Positions 36,893 through 45,873 of a stretch of DNA of 64,000 bases are shown here, piece by piece. How positions within the stretch are numbered: the first letter of the stretch is position 1; every line of letters starts with the position of its first letter. A program made the translations under genes and the position numbers. The notes beneath the pieces are model-generated. The model was not told the DNA's origin and made no database searches. It saw nothing but the letters and a program-made list of their open reading frames with translations. Origin of the DNA: Sva-07 sp963716095 (GTDB taxonomy: Bacteria > Actinomycetota > Acidimicrobiia > Acidimicrobiales > Ilumatobacteraceae); the NCBI GenBank assembly GCA_963716095.1, contig CAVQSV010000011.1, forward strand, positions 186,001 through 250,000, given 5' to 3'.

Positions 36893-38317
36893 TCAGCTGG
36901 GCTTGGACTTCTCGAGCAGTTCGAACTCGTCGACGAACCGGTCGGCGAGTGCGGCGAGGTCGGGCATCTGCTCGCGGTCGGACACCAGGCTGAGACACAG
37001 CCGGTCGCCCACCGAGATCGCACCGATGTGCAATCCCATCCCGTCGACCACGCCCAGCACCGGGTAGATGGCGGTGACCTCGGCGCCGAGCGCGTACTCG
37101 GGCTCTTTCGAACCTGGCACCGAGGTGATCGTGGTGTTGAACGGCGGCATCAGCCGGTCGGCCAACGGACTGCGTTCGAGCAGCCGCGACGCCAGGATGC
37201 CGACCACTGGGGTGCCCCCACCGATGCCGCGGATCTCAGCCGCCGTCATCGCTCCGTGGCGGTTGACGGCCTCGCCGATCTGTTCGTGCACGACCGCAAG
37301 ACGCTCAGGGATTCGATGCAGGTGGGTACTCAGGCTCACGACTGCACCGGCGATCCCTTCGATCGCCTCCGGGTCGGTCACCGACAGCGGCACGAGCGCC
37401 TTGAGCGACTCCCGCGGGAGTTCGTCGTGCTGGAGGAGCCACCATCGAAGTGCACCACCCGCAACCGCGGTGAGCACGTCGACCGTGCTCACACCGAACC
37501 GGCTGCGGACCTTCCCGATCCGCGGCAGATCGAGTTCGGCCGACGCCCATCGGCGATGCGGGCCGATGCGCGTGTTGAACGACGTCCGCGGTGTGATGCC
37601 CGACTGTTCGGCGATGACGATCGAACGCTGCGAGCGTTGGTTCATCAGCGCCAGCGCCGGGTTGAGCACGCTGCGAATCCCGGGGACCGAGTTGAGCCTG
37701 CGCGGCACCGTCGAGATCGTGCGCATCGGATCGACGAGAGCGTTGCGCCAGAAGCGGGTGCTGATGTCGTGCATCGACGGCCCCGGGCCGGGAACCCAGT
37801 TGTTCAACTGATCGGCCGGCTCTCCGATGAGGTCGGGAGAGGTGCCGATGAGCCCGGCGCAGAGTGAGTTCCCCGTCGAGGCTTCGAGTGCAGCGAGATG
37901 CATCTTGAACAGCAGCGCCGCCCGGCCGCCGGACAGCCCCGTGATCAGATACAGCTCCCACAGCGGCCGATTTCGATCGAGAGGCCGGCTGTGGATCCGA
38001 GCGACGAGGTCGGCAAGCGAGTTCGGATCGTCGGGGTCGGGCACGGCGATGTGGCGCAGGTGGTAGTTGAGGTCGAATCCCGGGTGGTCTCGCCACCACG
38101 GCCGATCGATGTTGAACGGCACCTCGACGAGCGACTGTCGAAGCATCGGCAGTTCATCGAGACGCGCATTGACCTCTTGTCGCAGCAGGGCAGCGTTCAA
38201 ACGGTGCGGAGCGTTTGCCGCGTCGACGACAGTGAGCGTCGAGGTGTGTCCGAGCGCTGTCGGCGTCTCGACAGCGAGCAGCCGGGAGTGCCCGCGGGAG
38301 ATCTGCGAGGTCGGCAT
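36893..38317 (-). CDS. WS/DGAT-family acyltransferase with altered HHxxxDG motif
   Basis: 474 residues from ATG 38315-38317. The fold markers are NIDRPWWRDHPGFDLNYHLR, then RPLDRNRPLWELYLITGL, and C-terminally VVSLSTHLHRIPERLAVVHE, PPFNTTITSVPGS and YPVLGVVDGMGLHIGA. These are typical of bacterial wax ester synthase/diacylglycerol acyltransferases. At the active site the expected HHxxxDG reads H140-L-A-A-L-E-A, so the catalytic second His, the Asp and the Gly are all changed. It is therefore doubtful as a standard acyltransferase. It starts four bases after the lipase stop, in one transcript with the lipase and ABC genes. Confidence 0.85.
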   Translation of the reverse strand: MPTSQISRGHSRLLAVETPTALGHTSTLTVVDAANAPHRLNAALLRQEVNARLDELPMLRQSLVEVPFNIDRPWWRDHPGFDLNYHLRHIAVPDPDDPNSLADLVARIHSRPLDRNRPLWELYLITGLSGGRAALLFKMHLAALEASTGNSLCAGLIGTSPDLIGEPADQLNNWVPGPGPSMHDISTRFWRNALVDPMRTISTVPRRLNSVPGIRSVLNPALALMNQRSQRSIVIAEQSGITPRTSFNTRIGPHRRWASAELDLPRIGKVRSRFGVSTVDVLTAVAGGALRWWLLQHDELPRESLKALVPLSVTDPEAIEGIAGAVVSLSTHLHRIPERLAVVHEQIGEAVNRHGAMTAAEIRGIGGGTPVVGILASRLLERSPLADRLMPPFNTTITSVPGSKEPEYALGAEVTAIYPVLGVVDGMGLHIGAISVGDRLCLSLVSDREQMPDLAALADRFVDEFELLEKSKPS

Positions 38318-38321
38318 CAGG

Positions 38322-39095
38322 TCAGCCCGCAACCCGGGTGGTGGCACCCGACGCAGCGACGAACTCCGGCTCGGGGTACAGCCACGCCATCGCCGACGGC
38401 GGCGTGAACGGTTGCCACACCCCGTCAGCTTGCGCCAACCGATCGGCGACCGCCCAGATCGCCGACGCGTTGTGACCCAACCCGATGTGGGCGCCGCGGA
38501 CCTCGATGTTCTCCGAACTCGGGCCGACCGGCTGCAGGCACGAGGCCGGAGCGACGACGCCATCCTGACGTGAGTAGATCACCGTGGACGGGACGGGGAT
38601 CACGGTGAGGTCGTGGCCGCGCCGTCCCCGTTGGAGACCGGCGAGCTGCGAGAGCCGTCGGACGCTCTCGCTCAGGTTGGCCTCCGGGTCCTCCACACGG
38701 ATCGGGCTGCCGAGCGAGATGACCTGACGCACACGATCAGGGTGGTGCAGTGCGAGCAGGCGGGCCATGATGCCACCGAGGCTCCAGCCGACGATGTCGA
38801 TCGGTCCGCCGTTCTGCTGGACGAGCTGCTCGAGCCGCCGGAGCAGCTGGCGCACCGTCTCGTCGTCCGGGCCGACATTGAGGCCCAGGCCCCAGGGCGC
38901 CGGCCGATGCCCGAGCGCACGCAGCGCGAACCGCAACGGTGCGGTCGACACGTCGCCGGCGGTGAATCCCGGTAACACGAGAACTCGCCGACCGACGCCG
39001 CGTGGCGCCGTGGCCAGCCACGGAGCCGACAGCACGAAAGCGCCGAACTCCGGGATGGCCAACAACTCCGAGATCGCGGGTGCAGGCCTCTCCAT
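38322..39095 (-). CDS. Alpha/beta hydrolase (lipase/esterase-like)
   Basis: 257 residues. RRVLVLPGFTAGDVSTAPLR carries the oxyanion region, IDIVGWSLGGIMARLLAL holds the nucleophile Ser (about 104), and VRGAHIGLGHNASAIWAVAD holds the likely catalytic His. A triacylglycerol-lipase-like role fits the adjacent WS/DGAT gene. It lies between the ABC permease (9 bp upstream) and the acyltransferase (4 bp downstream). No signal peptide is obvious, so it is probably cytoplasmic. Confidence 0.82.
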   Translation of the reverse strand: MERPAPAISELLAIPEFGAFVLSAPWLATAPRGVGRRVLVLPGFTAGDVSTAPLRFALRALGHRPAPWGLGLNVGPDDETVRQLLRRLEQLVQQNGGPIDIVGWSLGGIMARLLALHHPDRVRQVISLGSPIRVEDPEANLSESVRRLSQLAGLQRGRRGHDLTVIPVPSTVIYSRQDGVVAPASCLQPVGPSSENIEVRGAHIGLGHNASAIWAVADRLAQADGVWQPFTPPSAMAWLYPEPEFVAASGATTRVAG

Positions 39096-39104
39096 GGTCC
39101 CAGG

Positions 39105-40199
39105 TTACGACGCGGGCGCCCGCGACGCCGCTTCCGGGCCGGCTCTCGTCGGTTCGTCGTCGGCCCGCTTCTTGCGCTTCGGGACCTTGATGATTCCTTG
39201 ACGGCTGGCGAGTGCCACGGCGATGAGCAATGACACACCCTCGAACAACGGCTCGATCCAGGCGGTGCCGGAGGTGAACGTGAGCTGCAGCCCCTTCACA
39301 CCGAAGGCCAGGGCGTACACCGCGATGAGCGTGCCCCACACGTTCGGACGCCCCTTGAGCTGTGACGCACCGAAGAACACGGCAGCCACGGCCGGGAACA
39401 GGAACCCCGGACCGATCGAGCTGCTGTACGTGCCCACCTTCCAGGTGTGAATCAGCCCGGCGAACGAAGCGATCACGGCCGAGGCAACGAGCGTTCCCCA
39501 GCGGATCATGTCGGTGGGCAGACCCGAGAGACGCGCAGCATCGGTGTTGCCGCCGGTGGCGAACAGGTAGCGGCCGAGCGGTGTCTGTTCGAGGACGTAC
39601 CAGAGGATCAGCGCGATGAGGATGACGAAGTAGAAGTACAGCGGCAGACCGAAGATCTTGGTGCGACCGAAGTCGCGGTAGGCGTCGCTGAGCACACCGT
39701 TGATCGTTCGGTTTCCGGAGATCAGAATGTTCGCGGCGGTGAGCACCTGGCTCATGCCGAGCGTGGCGATGAACGAGTTGACCCCGAGTTTCACCACGAT
39801 GAAGCCGGAGACGAATCCCACCGCAGCACAGGCGACCACGGCGATGATCGCATTGAGCGCTTGCGGGTTGCCGGTGTTCTGTGCCAGCGCCGTGGTGATC
39901 GCGATCGAGAAGCCCATCATCATCCCGATCGAGAGATCGAACGTGTCCGCGACGAGCGGGACGAGGAAGGCCAGCGCCAACAGGGCGACGATCGCCTTTT
40001 CGGTGAGCACGAGGCTGATGCTCGTCCAGGTCAGGAACTGTGGTTGCGTGATGCTGAACACGATCATGAAGGCGGCCCACAGGTACAGCGCGCTGTACTT
40101 GTCGAGTCCCGACTTCTGCACCCACGTCTTGGGCGGCGGTCCGAGTTCGACGAACTCGTCGGCGGGTTCGTTGCGAACCGGGTCGGATGTCGTGGTCAT
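39105..40199 (-). CDS. ABC transporter permease, ribose/monosaccharide (BPD_transp_2) type
   Basis: 364 residues, with eight to ten hydrophobic helices. Family signatures are LVPLVADTFDLSIGMMMGFS, GFIVVKLGVNSFIATLGMSQ and TPLGRYLFATGGNTDAARLS. The tail ends in a lysine/arginine-rich cytoplasmic stretch (KVPKRKKR). ATG 40197-40199 is five bases after the ATPase stop. It forms the channel for the solute delivered by the lipoprotein encoded divergently at 41869. The solute is unknown; family members carry sugars, autoinducer-2 or nucleosides. Confidence 0.9.
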   Translation of the reverse strand: MTTTSDPVRNEPADEFVELGPPPKTWVQKSGLDKYSALYLWAAFMIVFSITQPQFLTWTSISLVLTEKAIVALLALAFLVPLVADTFDLSIGMMMGFSIAITTALAQNTGNPQALNAIIAVVACAAVGFVSGFIVVKLGVNSFIATLGMSQVLTAANILISGNRTINGVLSDAYRDFGRTKIFGLPLYFYFVILIALILWYVLEQTPLGRYLFATGGNTDAARLSGLPTDMIRWGTLVASAVIASFAGLIHTWKVGTYSSSIGPGFLFPAVAAVFFGASQLKGRPNVWGTLIAVYALAFGVKGLQLTFTSGTAWIEPLFEGVSLLIAVALASRQGIIKVPKRKKRADDEPTRAGPEAASRAPAS

Positions 40200-40203
40200 G
40201 TGT

Positions 40204-41739
40204 TCAGTGCTCCCCTGTTCGATCAGCGAGTGCGAGCTGTGCCCGCTCGATGGACGCCGAGTTGATGTCGTCGCCCTCCAGTTCTGCGACGATGCGGCCA
40301 TTGCGCATCACCACCACGCGAGTGGCCACCCGCACGAGTTCGTCGGTGTCGGTCGAGGCCACGATCAACGCCGATCCCTCGTTCGCCGTCCGGTCGATCA
40401 GCGAGTGGATCTCCTCCTTGGCCCCGACGTCGATGCCCTGTGTCGGCTCGTCGAGCATCAGTACGTGCGGAGCGAGCCGCAGCCCGCGTGCGAAGAGCAC
40501 CTTCTGCTGGTTGCCACCGCTCAGGGCTCCGATCGGCGTGTACGGCGACGCGGTCTTCACGCTGAGTCGGTCGATCCAGCCGACTCCGTCGGCGCGCTCG
40601 GACGTCTTGTTGAGCCGACCGTGTGTGGCATTGCGTCCGACGTCGCAGATCGTGGTGTTGTCGAGCACCGACATCAGCGGGAACAATCCGAGGCCTTTGC
40701 GATCGGCCGTCACGAACGCCCCGCCGGCGCTCAGAACGTCGCTGGGTGAGTAGTTGTCGGTGTACTTGCCGTTGATCTGGACCGCACCCGACTCGCTCGG
40801 CATCTGACCGGTCAGGAGCGGCACGAGGGTCTCACGTCCCGACCCCGTGATGCCGGCGACGCCGACCACCTCGCCGGCATGCACGCGGAGGTCGACCCCG
40901 TGCAGGTTGCCGCCGTGCAGGTCCTCGACGTCGATGAGGACCTCGTCGCGGGCCGGTCCGGCGCCGCTGCGGCCCTGGACGATCTTGTGACCGATCATCA
41001 ACTCGATCAGGCCGTCGTGGTCGAGCCCATCGACGCGTCGGGTGGTGACCCGGCGGCCATCGCGCAGCACCGACACGACGTCGGCGATCTCGAACACCTC
41101 GTCGAGGTGGTGCGACACGTACAGGATCGCGACACCGCGCTCCTTGAGCAGGCGAATCGCCTCGAAGAGGTGGCGCACATCGGACGCCGGCAGAGATGCG
41201 GTCGGCTCGTCGAGCACGAGGAGGTGGGCGTTGTCCTCCCAGCCGAGCAGGGCCCGTGCGAGTGCGACGCCGGTCTTCTGCGCGGGAGCGAGCATGCCGA
41301 CCGGCAGCTTCACGTCGACGCTCTCGAAGCCGATCTGTGCCAGCGCCCAGCGTGCGCGCACGACATCGGCGCGCCAATTGATCTTGCCGAACCTGGTGGT
41401 GAAGCCGTTGCCGAGTGCGAGGTTCTCGACGGTGGTCAGGCCGTCGACCAGGCCGAGATCCTGGTGTACGAAGCGCAGGCCATCGCGCTCAGCGGCGCGG
41501 CCGTCGCCCAGTTCGAGCGGCTCACCGGCCGGGTCGTTGCCGAAGTATGTCGCTGTGGCGAGGTCGCCGGTCGGCTGGTGGTAGCCGGCCAGGATCTTGA
41601 TGAGCGTCGACTTGCCCGAGCCGTTCTGACCGATGAGCGCGTGCGTCGTACCGGCGTCGATGGTGAGGTCGACATCGTCGAGCGCAACCTGGCCGGGGAA
41701 CACCTTCGACAGGTGTTCGATCGTCAACAGTGCCGGCAC
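40204..41739 (-). CDS. Sugar-type ABC transporter ATPase (two nucleotide-binding domains)
   Basis: 511 residues, RbsA/MglA layout. The first domain has Walker A GQNGSGKSTLIK (about 37-48), Q-loop VHQDLGLV, degenerate signature LAPAQKTGVALARAL and Walker B LLVLDEPTASLP. The second has a degenerate P-loop ITGSGRETL, canonical signature LSGGNQQKVLFARGL and Walker B LMLDEPTQGIDVG. The first signature is weaker than usual (LSxAxxQ expected). It heads the minus-strand run of permease, lipase and acyltransferase. Confidence 0.92.
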   Translation of the reverse strand: MPALLTIEHLSKVFPGQVALDDVDLTIDAGTTHALIGQNGSGKSTLIKILAGYHQPTGDLATATYFGNDPAGEPLELGDGRAAERDGLRFVHQDLGLVDGLTTVENLALGNGFTTRFGKINWRADVVRARWALAQIGFESVDVKLPVGMLAPAQKTGVALARALLGWEDNAHLLVLDEPTASLPASDVRHLFEAIRLLKERGVAILYVSHHLDEVFEIADVVSVLRDGRRVTTRRVDGLDHDGLIELMIGHKIVQGRSGAGPARDEVLIDVEDLHGGNLHGVDLRVHAGEVVGVAGITGSGRETLVPLLTGQMPSESGAVQINGKYTDNYSPSDVLSAGGAFVTADRKGLGLFPLMSVLDNTTICDVGRNATHGRLNKTSERADGVGWIDRLSVKTASPYTPIGALSGGNQQKVLFARGLRLAPHVLMLDEPTQGIDVGAKEEIHSLIDRTANEGSALIVASTDTDELVRVATRVVVMRNGRIVAELEGDDINSASIERAQLALADRTGEH

Positions 41740-41791
41740 TCATCCCCCTTGTCCGCGAACCGCCCTCCGGTTCGCTCGTTGCGCCTCGGAA

Positions 41792-41809
41792 TAGTTTAGA
41801 GTCAAACTA
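41792..41809. promoter_or_regulatory. Inverted repeat in the ABC divergent promoter
   Basis: TAGTTT and AAACTA, six bases apart, lie in the 129-bp gap between the ATPase and binding-protein genes. The right half continues as AAACTAACC, resembling the half-site of the palindromes at 50176 and 57085. It could be an operator for both directions; by eye only. Confidence 0.4.
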
Positions 41810-41868
41810 ACCAGGTGGCCGAATCAGAGGGATTCAGCCACCTGCTCAACCACAAGGGGGAACATCCA

Positions 41869-43093
41869 ATGACGAAACGCTCTCGAATCGCGGTGCTGCT
41901 GGTGCCGCTCGCGCTCGTGGCCGCAGCCTGCGGCAGCGACGACGATTCCAGCTCGGACTCGACAGAAGGTGCAACGGAGGCGACCGACGCCCCCGACAGC
42001 ACCGACGACATGACCGAGACCACCGACGACATGACCGAGACGACCGACGACATGGGTGGCGACGGTGTCGCTGCTGCCCAGGCGATCGTCGATGCGAACA
42101 CCGAACCGGCCACCGACATCGGTCCGACGATCCCGCTCGACGGGGTCCCCGAGGCGAAGACCGATCGGTTGGTTGGAGTGCGAGCAGCCGTCGTGCCTCG
42201 CGATCACGCCAGGCATCGAGGCCGCAGCCGCTGCACTCGGCTGGGACGTCGTGACGATCCCTGCCACGAGCGCCGACCAGGGTCCCGCGATCCAGCAGGC
42301 GCTCGACCAGGGCGTCGATTTCATCGCCCACACCGGTTCGCCGTTGGCCACCGCTGAGGAGCAGATCGCTGCAGCCCAGGATGCAGGTGTCGGCTACTAC
42401 AGCTGCTACTCGACCGACGTCCCGGACCCGGAGAACAACAACCTGTTCGTCCAGTGCGGCGATTCGGACGGCGTGTTCGCGACCGGCAACCTGATCTCGC
42501 AGTGGATCATCGCCGACTCGGGCGGCACGGCGAACACCCTGCTGGTGAACATCCCGGACTTCCCGGTGCTCGTCAGCGAGGCCGAGGGCGCCGCTGCTGC
42601 CTACGAGGAGAACTGCCCCGACTGCAACCTGGAGACGCTCGACACCACGATCGACAGTTTGATCGCCGGCGAAGTCCCCGCAGCCGTGGCATCTCGCCTC
42701 CAGGCGAACCCGGACATCGACTACGTCCACTTCACGTTCGGCGACCTGCCGGCCGGTGTTGCCGACACGCTCGAGGAGGCAGGCCTGCTCGAAGGCGTCA
42801 GCCTCGTGGGCGTCGACTTCTCGACGCAGATCGGTCTGCCCGAGATCATCGCCGGCCGCCACGCTGCCTGGACCGCCAACCCCAAGCCGTACGCCGGCTG
42901 GTTGATGGTCGATGCAATGGCCCGCGAGTCGCTCGGCATGGACAACCCCGAAGAGCGGGCCAACGCCGAGCTGCCGACGTTCATCGTCAGCGACGCCGAC
43001 ACCGCCCAGTCGATCCTCGATCTGGGCGACGACGGTTGGCCCGGACCCGAGACCATGGAGGACCAGTTCAAGGCCCTCTGGGGCGTCGGCTGA
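41869..43093 (+). CDS. ABC transporter substrate-binding lipoprotein (one frameshift)
   Basis: About 407 residues after skipping one base. The start has AAGGGGGAA upstream, then a signal peptide with lipobox (ALVAAAC, Cys21), an acidic Ser/Thr/Asp linker with a 21-bp tandem repeat (TDDMTET), and a type I periplasmic-binding fold: GWLECEQPSCLAITPGIEAA, then DQGVDFIAHTGSPLATAEEQ, YVHFTFGDLPAG and NPKPYAGWLMVDAMA. Near 42163 the frame shifts (AKT to IGWLECEQ), consistent with one extra base. It partners the divergent ATPase/permease. A strong terminator follows. Confidence 0.85.
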
Positions 43094-43116
43094 TCAGCCA
43101 GCACCCGTGAACGTCG

Positions 43117-43148
43117 GAGGGGCCCGGTCCGTGTGGACCGGGCCCCTC
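43117..43148 (+). terminator. Intrinsic terminator of the binding-protein gene
   Basis: A perfect 14-bp GC-rich stem (GAGGGGCCCGGTCC paired with GGACCGGGCCCCTC) around a GTGT loop, followed by TTCGTTT, 23 bp after the stop. It is the clearest classical terminator in the window. It also overlaps the region just upstream of the MarR gene. Confidence 0.9.
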
Positions 43149-43164
43149 TTCGTTTGGACCCGTG

Positions 43165-43673
43165 ATGACAACCATCCCACTCGCTCAGGATCCCATCGAG
43201 CTCGCCCGTCAACACTGGGCACGGCGCGGCTGGGCCGACGCCGCCGACGGCATGGCTCTGGTCACGTCGATCATGCGAATCCAGCAGGAGCTGCTGGCGC
43301 GGGTCGACAACGAACTGCGACCGTTCCAGCTGACGTTCGCCCGCTACGAGGTGCTGATGCTGCTCGAATTCTCACAGCACGGTCAGCTCCCACTCGGCAA
43401 GATCGGCGAACGTCTGCAGGTGCACCCGGCGAGCGTCACCAACGTCGTGCAACGCCTGGCCGACGACGGACTCCTCCGTCGCGCTACCGAACCCCGACGA
43501 CGGCCGCAGCGTCCTGGCCACGATCACCCCGGCCGGTTCCGATGCAGCCACTGCAGCAACCGAGCACCTCAACAAGCGCGTCTTCACGCAACCTGCCGCT
43601 CGAACCGGCAGACCAGATCGCCATCTACGACCGACTCACCACCGCCCGCCAAGCCTTCGGAGATTTCGCATGA
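43165..43673 (+). CDS. MarR-family regulator (two apparent frameshifts)
   Basis: About 169 residues when read through two single-base insertions. The winged helix is clear: LRPFQLTFARYEVLMLLEFS, then LPLGKIGERLQVHPASVTNV, VQRLADDGLLRRATEP. The frame shifts in a CCCC run near 43495 to DDGRSVLATITPAGSDAATA, and near 43587 to NLPLEPADQIAIYDRLTTAR, ending at 43673. GTG at 43162 is an alternative start. Located directly upstream of the acyl-CoA mutase genes on the same strand, it probably regulates them. The shifts are likely consensus errors. Confidence 0.75.
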
Positions 43674-43740
43674 TCCTCTACGCAGTGCCAAACCATCGAG
43701 GGGCTCGCAGCCTTCGCAACACGATCGGTACGATCGCCTC

Positions 43741-45375
43741 GTGACCGACAACCGCAAGATCTGGAGCGACGCGTTCGAGAACTCGTCGCTGCGACCCGGC
43801 CCGTTCGAGACGATGTCGGGGGTGCCGCTCGAGCCGGTCTACGGACCCGACGACGGCGAGTTCCCCGGCGTGTACCCGTACACCCGCGGCCCGTACGCCT
43901 CGATGTACCGCTCGCGACTGTGGACCATGCGAATGTTCGCCGGCTTCGGCACGGCCGAGGACACGAACTGGCGATTCAAGGAGATCATCAAGTCCGGCGG
44001 CGACGGACTGTCGACCGCGTTCGACATGCCGACCCTGCTCGGTCTCGACTCCGACGACCCGATGTCGCTCGGCGAGGTCGGACGATGCGGCGTGGCGATC
44101 GACTCGTTGGCCGACATGGAAGACCTCTACTCGGGCATCGACCTGGGCGAGATCACCACGTCGATGACGATCAACAGCCCGGCAGCACCGATCTTCGCGA
44201 TGTTCGTCGCGCAGGCCGAGAAGGCCGGCGTGCACCGCGCCCGGCTCGGCGGCACGCTGCAGAACGACATCTTGAAGGAGTACCAGGCGCAGAAGGAGTT
44301 CGTCTTCCCGCCGCGCCAGTCGATGCGGCTCGTGCGCGACACCATCCAGTTCACCGCTGCGGAGATGCCACGGTGGCATTCGATCTCGATCTCCGGGTAC
44401 CACATTCGTGAAGCCGGCTCCACCGCCGCCGAGGAGCTGGCATTCACGCTGGCCAACGGTTTCGCCTACGTCGAACTCGCCCTGCAGGCCGGGTTGCCCA
44501 TCGACTCGTTCGCCCCACGGCTGAGCTTCTTCTTCAACGCGCACATCGACTTCTTCGAGGAGATCGCCAAGCTTCGAGCCGCCCGTCGCATCTGGGCTCG
44601 CTGGATGAAGGAGCGCTACGGAGCACAACTCGAACGCTCGATGCAGCTGCGCTTCCACACCCAGACCGCCGGCGTGTCGCTCACTGCACAGCAGCCCGAG
44701 GTCAACATCGTTCGCACGGCCATCGAGGCGCTCGCCGGTGTGCTCGGCGGAACGCAGTCGTTGCACACCAACTCGATGGACGAGGCGCTCGCCCTCCCGA
44801 CCGAGAAGGCGGCCCGGATCGCCCTGCGGACCCAGCAGGTCATCGCCCACGAGACCAACGTCACCAACGTCGCCGACCCGCTCGGTGGTTCGTACTTCGT
44901 CGAGGAACTCACCGACGAGATGGAACGTCAGGCCGAGGAGATCTTCGCCAAGCTCGACGACTTCGGCGACGGTTCGCTGCTCGAGGGCGTGATCAAGGGC
45001 ATCGACGAGAACTGGTTCCAGGGCCGCATCGCCGACTCGGCCTACGAACTCGAGCGCACGTTCAACGCCGGCGAACGGGTGATCGTCGGCGTGTCCGGCT
45101 TCAAGGAGGGCAACGACGACGACGACCTCGACATCCTGCGCATCTCCAACGAGGACGAAACCCGCCAGCGCAAGCGCCTCGACACGATTCGTCACGACCG
45201 CAACCAAGCCGCGGTCGACGAGGTGCTGACGAAGCTGCGCACCGAGGCGGCCGACCCCGAGGTCAACTTGATGCCCACGCTGATCGAGGCATCGACCGTC
45301 TACGCGACGCTCGGCGAGATGATGAGTGCCATGGCCGACGTGTTCGGTCGCCACACCGAAGTCCCTGTGATCTGA
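43741..45375 (+). CDS. icmA: Isobutyryl-CoA mutase-like large subunit
   Basis: 544 residues from GTG 43741, the TIM-barrel part of a B12-dependent acyl-CoA mutase: YPYTRGPYASMYRSRLWTMR, then STAFDMPTLLGLDSDDP, TTSMTINSPAAPIF and ETNVTNVADPLGGSYFVEEL. The substrate-determining residues are Phe66 and Gln184, 118 apart. Methylmalonyl-CoA mutase has Tyr89/Arg207 at the same spacing; isobutyryl-CoA mutase has Phe80/Gln198. I therefore call it isobutyryl-CoA mutase-like rather than methylmalonyl-CoA mutase. The B12-binding domain is separate and encoded 14 bp downstream. Confidence 0.87.
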   Translation: MTDNRKIWSDAFENSSLRPGPFETMSGVPLEPVYGPDDGEFPGVYPYTRGPYASMYRSRLWTMRMFAGFGTAEDTNWRFKEIIKSGGDGLSTAFDMPTLLGLDSDDPMSLGEVGRCGVAIDSLADMEDLYSGIDLGEITTSMTINSPAAPIFAMFVAQAEKAGVHRARLGGTLQNDILKEYQAQKEFVFPPRQSMRLVRDTIQFTAAEMPRWHSISISGYHIREAGSTAAEELAFTLANGFAYVELALQAGLPIDSFAPRLSFFFNAHIDFFEEIAKLRAARRIWARWMKERYGAQLERSMQLRFHTQTAGVSLTAQQPEVNIVRTAIEALAGVLGGTQSLHTNSMDEALALPTEKAARIALRTQQVIAHETNVTNVADPLGGSYFVEELTDEMERQAEEIFAKLDDFGDGSLLEGVIKGIDENWFQGRIADSAYELERTFNAGERVIVGVSGFKEGNDDDDLDILRISNEDETRQRKRLDTIRHDRNQAAVDEVLTKLRTEAADPEVNLMPTLIEASTVYATLGEMMSAMADVFGRHTEVPVI

Positions 45376-45389
45376 GCGACGGAGCCATC

Positions 45390-45776
45390 ATGAGTGAACG
45401 AATCCTGGTCGCCAAAGTCGGCCTCGACGGCCACGACCGCGGCATCAAAGTGGTCGCCCGCATCCTGCGCGACGCCGGCTACGAGGTGATCTACACGGGC
45501 CTGTTCCAGACCCCCCAAACGGTCGCCGCGGCAGCAGTCGACGAAGATGTCGACGCGATCGGGCTGTCGATGCTGTCGGGCGCCCACATGACGCTGGCCC
45601 CGTTGGTGGTGGACGAGGTACGCAAGCTCGGCAGCGAGATCCCCGTCGTCGTCGGCGGCATCGTGCCGAACCAAGACGTCGGGCCCCTCAAAGAAGCAGG
45701 TATCGCTGCGGTGATCACGCCCGGCGCCAGCGCCGATCAAGTCGTCGACACCATCAAGGGCGTCCTCGCCACCTGA
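45390..45776 (+). CDS. icmB: B12-binding small subunit of acyl-CoA mutase
   Basis: 128 residues, a stand-alone cobalamin-binding domain. The DxHxxG motif is DGHDRG with axial His15, followed by the GxSxL motif GLSMLSG and the GG motif VVVGGIVPNQD. It pairs with the upstream large subunit for radical carbon-skeleton rearrangement, probably of isobutyryl-CoA to n-butyryl-CoA. No MeaB-type chaperone is adjacent. It ends four bases before a double palindrome. Confidence 0.92.
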   Translation: MSERILVAKVGLDGHDRGIKVVARILRDAGYEVIYTGLFQTPQTVAAAAVDEDVDAIGLSMLSGAHMTLAPLVVDEVRKLGSEIPVVVGGIVPNQDVGPLKEAGIAAVITPGASADQVVDTIKGVLAT

Positions 45777-45780
45777 TCGC

Positions 45781-45809
45781 GGTTCCCCGTGCCCAGGGCA
45801 CCGGGAACC
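45781..45809. repeat. Intergenic palindrome, family B copy 1
   Basis: A 29-bp inverted repeat, GGTTCCCCGTGCCC / GGGCACCGGGAACC around an A, with one mismatch. It begins four bases after the mutase small-subunit stop and is followed 20 bp later by a second copy. Confidence 0.88.
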
Positions 45810-45829
45810 ACGGCACGCCCTGGCCGGTT

Positions 45830-45862
45830 GCGGTTCCCCGTGCCCTGGGCACGGGGAACCGC
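45830..45862. repeat. Intergenic palindrome, family B copy 2 (perfect)
   Basis: A perfect 33-bp inverted repeat (GCGGTTCCCCGTGCCC, T, then the complement), 11 bp before the convergent SDR stop. Together with copy 1 it fills the convergent gap. The flank GATGGG after the right arm is shared with copy 3 at 58686. Confidence 0.92.
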
Positions 45863-45873
45863 GATGGGCGCCG

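Noticed and set aside
43678..45354. 558-codon minus-strand open frame
   Set aside because: It is antisense to the acyl-CoA mutase large subunit; no protein-like motifs.
45781..45862. Double palindrome as a tRNA pair
   Set aside because: The arms pair almost completely end to end with no cloverleaf, anticodon arm or TTCRA box.
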